Positions 61,515 to 64,000 of a stretch of DNA of 64,000 bases are shown here, piece by piece. Positions within the stretch are counted from its first letter, which is position 1; every line of letters starts with the position of its first letter. The notes below the pieces were generated by a model, which saw nothing but the letters and a program-made list of their open reading frames with translations, did not search any database and was not told where the DNA came from. The stretch is from Myxococcus guangdongensis (lineage in GTDB: Bacteria > Myxococcota > Myxococcia > Myxococcales > Myxococcaceae), in assembly GCF_024198255.1 (NCBI RefSeq), contig NZ_JAJVKW010000020.1, positions 1 to 64,000 on the forward strand, read 5' to 3'. The translations under genes were made by a program, and so were the position numbers.

Positions 61515-63923
61515 CTACGGGATGATCTCAATATGCACAGCGTAGCTCCAGGGCCTGATCAGGGCCTCAAGCTCTTCTCTCATCTCCCCGACCTGGAGGA
61601 CGTGAATGCCCGTCTGCTTGCTGAACCACTGCGCCATATAGTTCTTGGCCTCGTTCGGGCCTAGCGGAGACAGCATGCCGTCGTCCGCGATCTTCACCAC
61701 CGTGTCGCCGTTGCCATACGTCCCCTGGCTCTCGACGATCTCTTTCTTGACCTGCGGGTACGGATTCTTGGGAGTGCCCACCATGTCGATGCGGATAAGG
61801 GAGTGGTCCGGGTGCATCCAGATCTCCTGCCCGCGATCGAGCACTGGTACGTTGCTCCACCCGACAATCTTATCGTCCATGTCGCGAACGGGAGAGCCAA
61901 ACCCGCTGGACCGCAGTATTTCCTGAACCTCCGCCCGGCTCCGCTTGTAGACGGAAGGCAGTCCCTGAGCGGCAAGTCCCTTGGTCTTCGCCAACTCCAC
62001 CCACGTGGCGTCCACCTTGAGCATCGTCCGCTCCGAGGCGGCCTGGAGCCCGCGCCCCTTGAGATATGGCGCGAGCTTCTTCACGGCGTCGTCCTTCATC
62101 GTCCTGTCCAGCAGCTTGAGGATCTGCTGGCCGGTGATGCCATCCAGGTGCTCGAGGACTCCCTCGCTCAGTCTTGCGACCAGGGCCTGCCGCTGCTCCT
62201 TGGTGAGGTCGGAGCAGGTGTCGATGAAGCCGCCAATCTTGGCCATGGGGACCGCGCCCAGGCCGATGCCTACTGTGTTCCCGACGATCCGCCAGAACTG
62301 CCCGCTGCCGATGATTAGCCCCATGCCCGACGCCATGCGGTCACTCACCGAGAGGTCGGCGCCCCACGGATTGCAGAGCTCCTTGCCGGTGACGACTTCG
62401 CACAGGTCCACGAAGTCTCCCGCTGGGCTGAGCGAGATGGCGACGGTGGCCGCAACCTTCGCAGCCGTGGCGGCGCCATCCAGCAGGCGGTTGAGCGTGG
62501 TGGGAATGGTCGGGTCTTCCATCGCGACGCCCTCGTCCATTGCCCGGTAGCCGCCGTGGAGCGCTTCCATGCTGTCGAGCACCAGGTTCTGCTGTGCGTT
62601 CGCAGTGCCCTGCCAAAGGTTGAGGTTGTTCTTGAGCGCGTATGCCTGGGCGGACGTGTCACCGCGCTGCTCCAGCATTGCGACGAAAGCCTTGGTGCTC
62701 TCTCGCACGGGGGTGTCGCGGAACCAGTCGCCCTCCCCCATGTACACTTGAATCTCCGCCAGCACGGACTGCTGGGCGGTGAGGAAGGCACCCCACTCCT
62801 CCGTGGACACACCCACTCGCGACTTCAGCCCCCGCTCGAAGACGTCCTGGTTGAAGCGCCACAGGCGCACCACGGACAGGAAGCCCTGACGGTCCACCAC
62901 CACGCTACTGCTGACCGTCCGGTGCAACTCCACGATGATCTGGTCCGCGAATGCCCGGTACGGGTCGTTGCTCGGGTCGAACGGGTCTCCAGAGCTGACG
63001 TCCGGCGCCTCCACCTCGCTCACCTGCTCATCGTTCAGGTCCGGTGAGTAGGTGTCCGGGTCGTCCAGATCCACGCCGCTGGTGGGCTGTGTAGGCAGGG
63101 TGTAGCGGTCCAGCAGGTCTACCTGTCCGCGGAACTCCGCGACGATGCGGTCAATCTCCGCGCGCAGCTCGCTGATGCTCGTCTTCAGGTCCTTGAGGAA
63201 CTGGACCAGTCGCTCACGGACTGACGAGGGGACCGTGTTGTACTTCTCCAGGAGTGTCCGCAGTTCGGTATCGGTGATGGAGTCCAGCGAGCGGCTCATC
63301 AACTGCTTGAGCTCATCCTGGAGGGCCGTGAGTTGGGCGGCCTGCGCCCGTGCCGAGTCGAGGGAGTCGCTGAGGCGACTCAGCCGGTCCAACTCGCGGG
63401 TCAGCTCCACCTCGAGCGAGGCTAGGCTGGCGGCCAGGGTGGGGTTGATCTCGCTCAGCTGCAGCGCGACGTTGGCCACGCCGGTGAAGGGCTTGCCATC
63501 ACGGACGATGTAGAAGAGGCGCCGCTCCTGCAAGCCATCCGAGTTTAGGTTGACGATGTTCTCGGCGAGGGTGCAGTAGTCGTTGCCGCCCTGGGTGTAG
63601 ACGTTGAAGAAGAAGTCGTTGGATCCCCAGCGCAGCAGGCTGCCGCCGAATTCTGCCCGGAAGCGGTTGGACTCGTCCCTGTTCGGCCGGCGGACGAAGG
63701 CACCCGCGACGGTGTATGTCGGGATGGGGATGCCATTGACCTGGAAGAAGGCGTCTCCCTCGTTGACGATCGATGCGGTGGCACAGCTCTGCTGACTGAC
63801 GTACGACACCGCCTGCCAGTCGATGCGGTACTGTCGTGCCAGGCTTTGCGCCGAGGCTTGCCATGGCGTGACTCCAAACGCGGCCACAACGAGGGTCGCG
63901 CACAAGGTCCAGATGCGTTTCAT
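61515..63923 (-). CDS. Large secreted coiled-coil protein, polymorphic-toxin-like
   Basis: An 802-residue protein with a signal peptide (cleavage after WQASA). A beta-rich start (~27-140) precedes coiled-coil helices (~165-275). An acidic linker and a helical region follow, then a segment GDFVDLCEVVTGKELCNPWG (~510-530) that recalls the pre-toxin TG domain preceding toxins in polymorphic secretion systems. The last ~150 residues (EIWMHPDHSLIRIDMVGTP) would be the variable effector part. They contain His and Asp clusters but no nuclease motif I can name. The toxin call is tentative. A short downstream WD40 gene occupies the place where an immunity gene would be, though it lacks an export signal. 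Confidence 0.6.
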   Translation of the reverse strand: MKRIWTLCATLVVAAFGVTPWQASAQSLARQYRIDWQAVSYVSQQSCATASIVNEGDAFFQVNGIPIPTYTVAGAFVRRPNRDESNRFRAEFGGSLLRWGSNDFFFNVYTQGGNDYCTLAENIVNLNSDGLQERRLFYIVRDGKPFTGVANVALQLSEINPTLAASLASLEVELTRELDRLSRLSDSLDSARAQAAQLTALQDELKQLMSRSLDSITDTELRTLLEKYNTVPSSVRERLVQFLKDLKTSISELRAEIDRIVAEFRGQVDLLDRYTLPTQPTSGVDLDDPDTYSPDLNDEQVSEVEAPDVSSGDPFDPSNDPYRAFADQIIVELHRTVSSSVVVDRQGFLSVVRLWRFNQDVFERGLKSRVGVSTEEWGAFLTAQQSVLAEIQVYMGEGDWFRDTPVRESTKAFVAMLEQRGDTSAQAYALKNNLNLWQGTANAQQNLVLDSMEALHGGYRAMDEGVAMEDPTIPTTLNRLLDGAATAAKVAATVAISLSPAGDFVDLCEVVTGKELCNPWGADLSVSDRMASGMGLIIGSGQFWRIVGNTVGIGLGAVPMAKIGGFIDTCSDLTKEQRQALVARLSEGVLEHLDGITGQQILKLLDRTMKDDAVKKLAPYLKGRGLQAASERTMLKVDATWVELAKTKGLAAQGLPSVYKRSRAEVQEILRSSGFGSPVRDMDDKIVGWSNVPVLDRGQEIWMHPDHSLIRIDMVGTPKNPYPQVKKEIVESQGTYGNGDTVVKIADDGMLSPLGPNEAKNYMAQWFSKQTGIHVLQVGEMREELEALIRPWSYAVHIEIIP

Positions 63924-64000
63924 GAAATGGGTTCTCCAGAGGCTTTGGATCGGATGGGGAAGGCTTACAGAGCCTCGGATGAGCGGACCGCCACGTCATG

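Overview
The window looks like a very GC-rich myxobacterial chromosome (Myxococcaceae/Archangiaceae type). This rests on strong G/C third-position bias, long antisense shadow frames, cis-AT PKS/NRPS hybrids, many outer-membrane lipoproteins and myxobacterium-like gene families. It is an inference from content, not a database match. No rRNA, tRNA, CRISPR array or insertion sequence was recognised.

Left part, about 1-27.8 kb: a natural-product locus. Read on the minus strand from 23195 down, the assembly line is: FAAL-ACP-C-A(glycine-type, with an embedded luciferase-like monooxygenase)-PCP; KS-AT-KR-ACP; KS-AT-KR(dead)-ACP; a family-1 glycosyltransferase; KS-AT(dead, truncated)-KR-ACP; and an NRPS C-A module that runs off the left edge. 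A divergent cytochrome P450, a 4-hydroxymandelate synthase and a SyrD/PvdE-type cyclic-peptide ABC exporter flank it. Together they suggest an exported, probably glycosylated acyl-amino-acid/polyketide/peptide hybrid. An activated fatty acid is joined to an oxidised glycine-type residue, extended by three ketides (hydroxyl, keto, hydroxyl by domain logic), then handed to further NRPS modules outside the window.

Middle part, 28-49.6 kb: mostly housekeeping or envelope genes. These are a DUF4105/Lnb-type membrane protein, a ketopantoate-reductase-like enzyme, a StyA-like flavoprotein, a macro-like/TIR-NDT-like fusion, a D-threonine-aldolase-like PLP enzyme, prolyl oligopeptidase, a lipoprotein D,D-carboxypeptidase, an SH3-like protein, a sulfatase, two tandem secreted paralogues with DUF4114-like motifs, an RdgC homologue split into two overlapping cistrons, and a PD-(D/E)XK-like nuclease. 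A four-copy ~71-bp tandem repeat follows, in which a hairpin stem is preserved while its loop changes.

Right part, 49.7-64 kb: an accessory-looking region. Three consecutive JmjC/cupin paralogues, the third lacking its iron site, surround an antisense gene for a 55-residue proline-rich peptide. That peptide carries two identical APRIVPNP repeats written with different codons. An operon for a membrane TPR-CHAT protease-like protein, a transglutaminase-like protein and a small unknown protein follows. Then come a D-amino-acid-oxidase-like flavoprotein, two lipoproteins (one with a good sigma-54 promoter candidate), a WD40 protein and a large secreted coiled-coil protein that resembles a polymorphic toxin.

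The best candidates for something undescribed are the JmjC/repeat-peptide island, the assembly line with its in-line glycosyltransferase carrying a megasynthase-like tail and two visibly dead domains, and the macro-TIR/NDT-like fusion.
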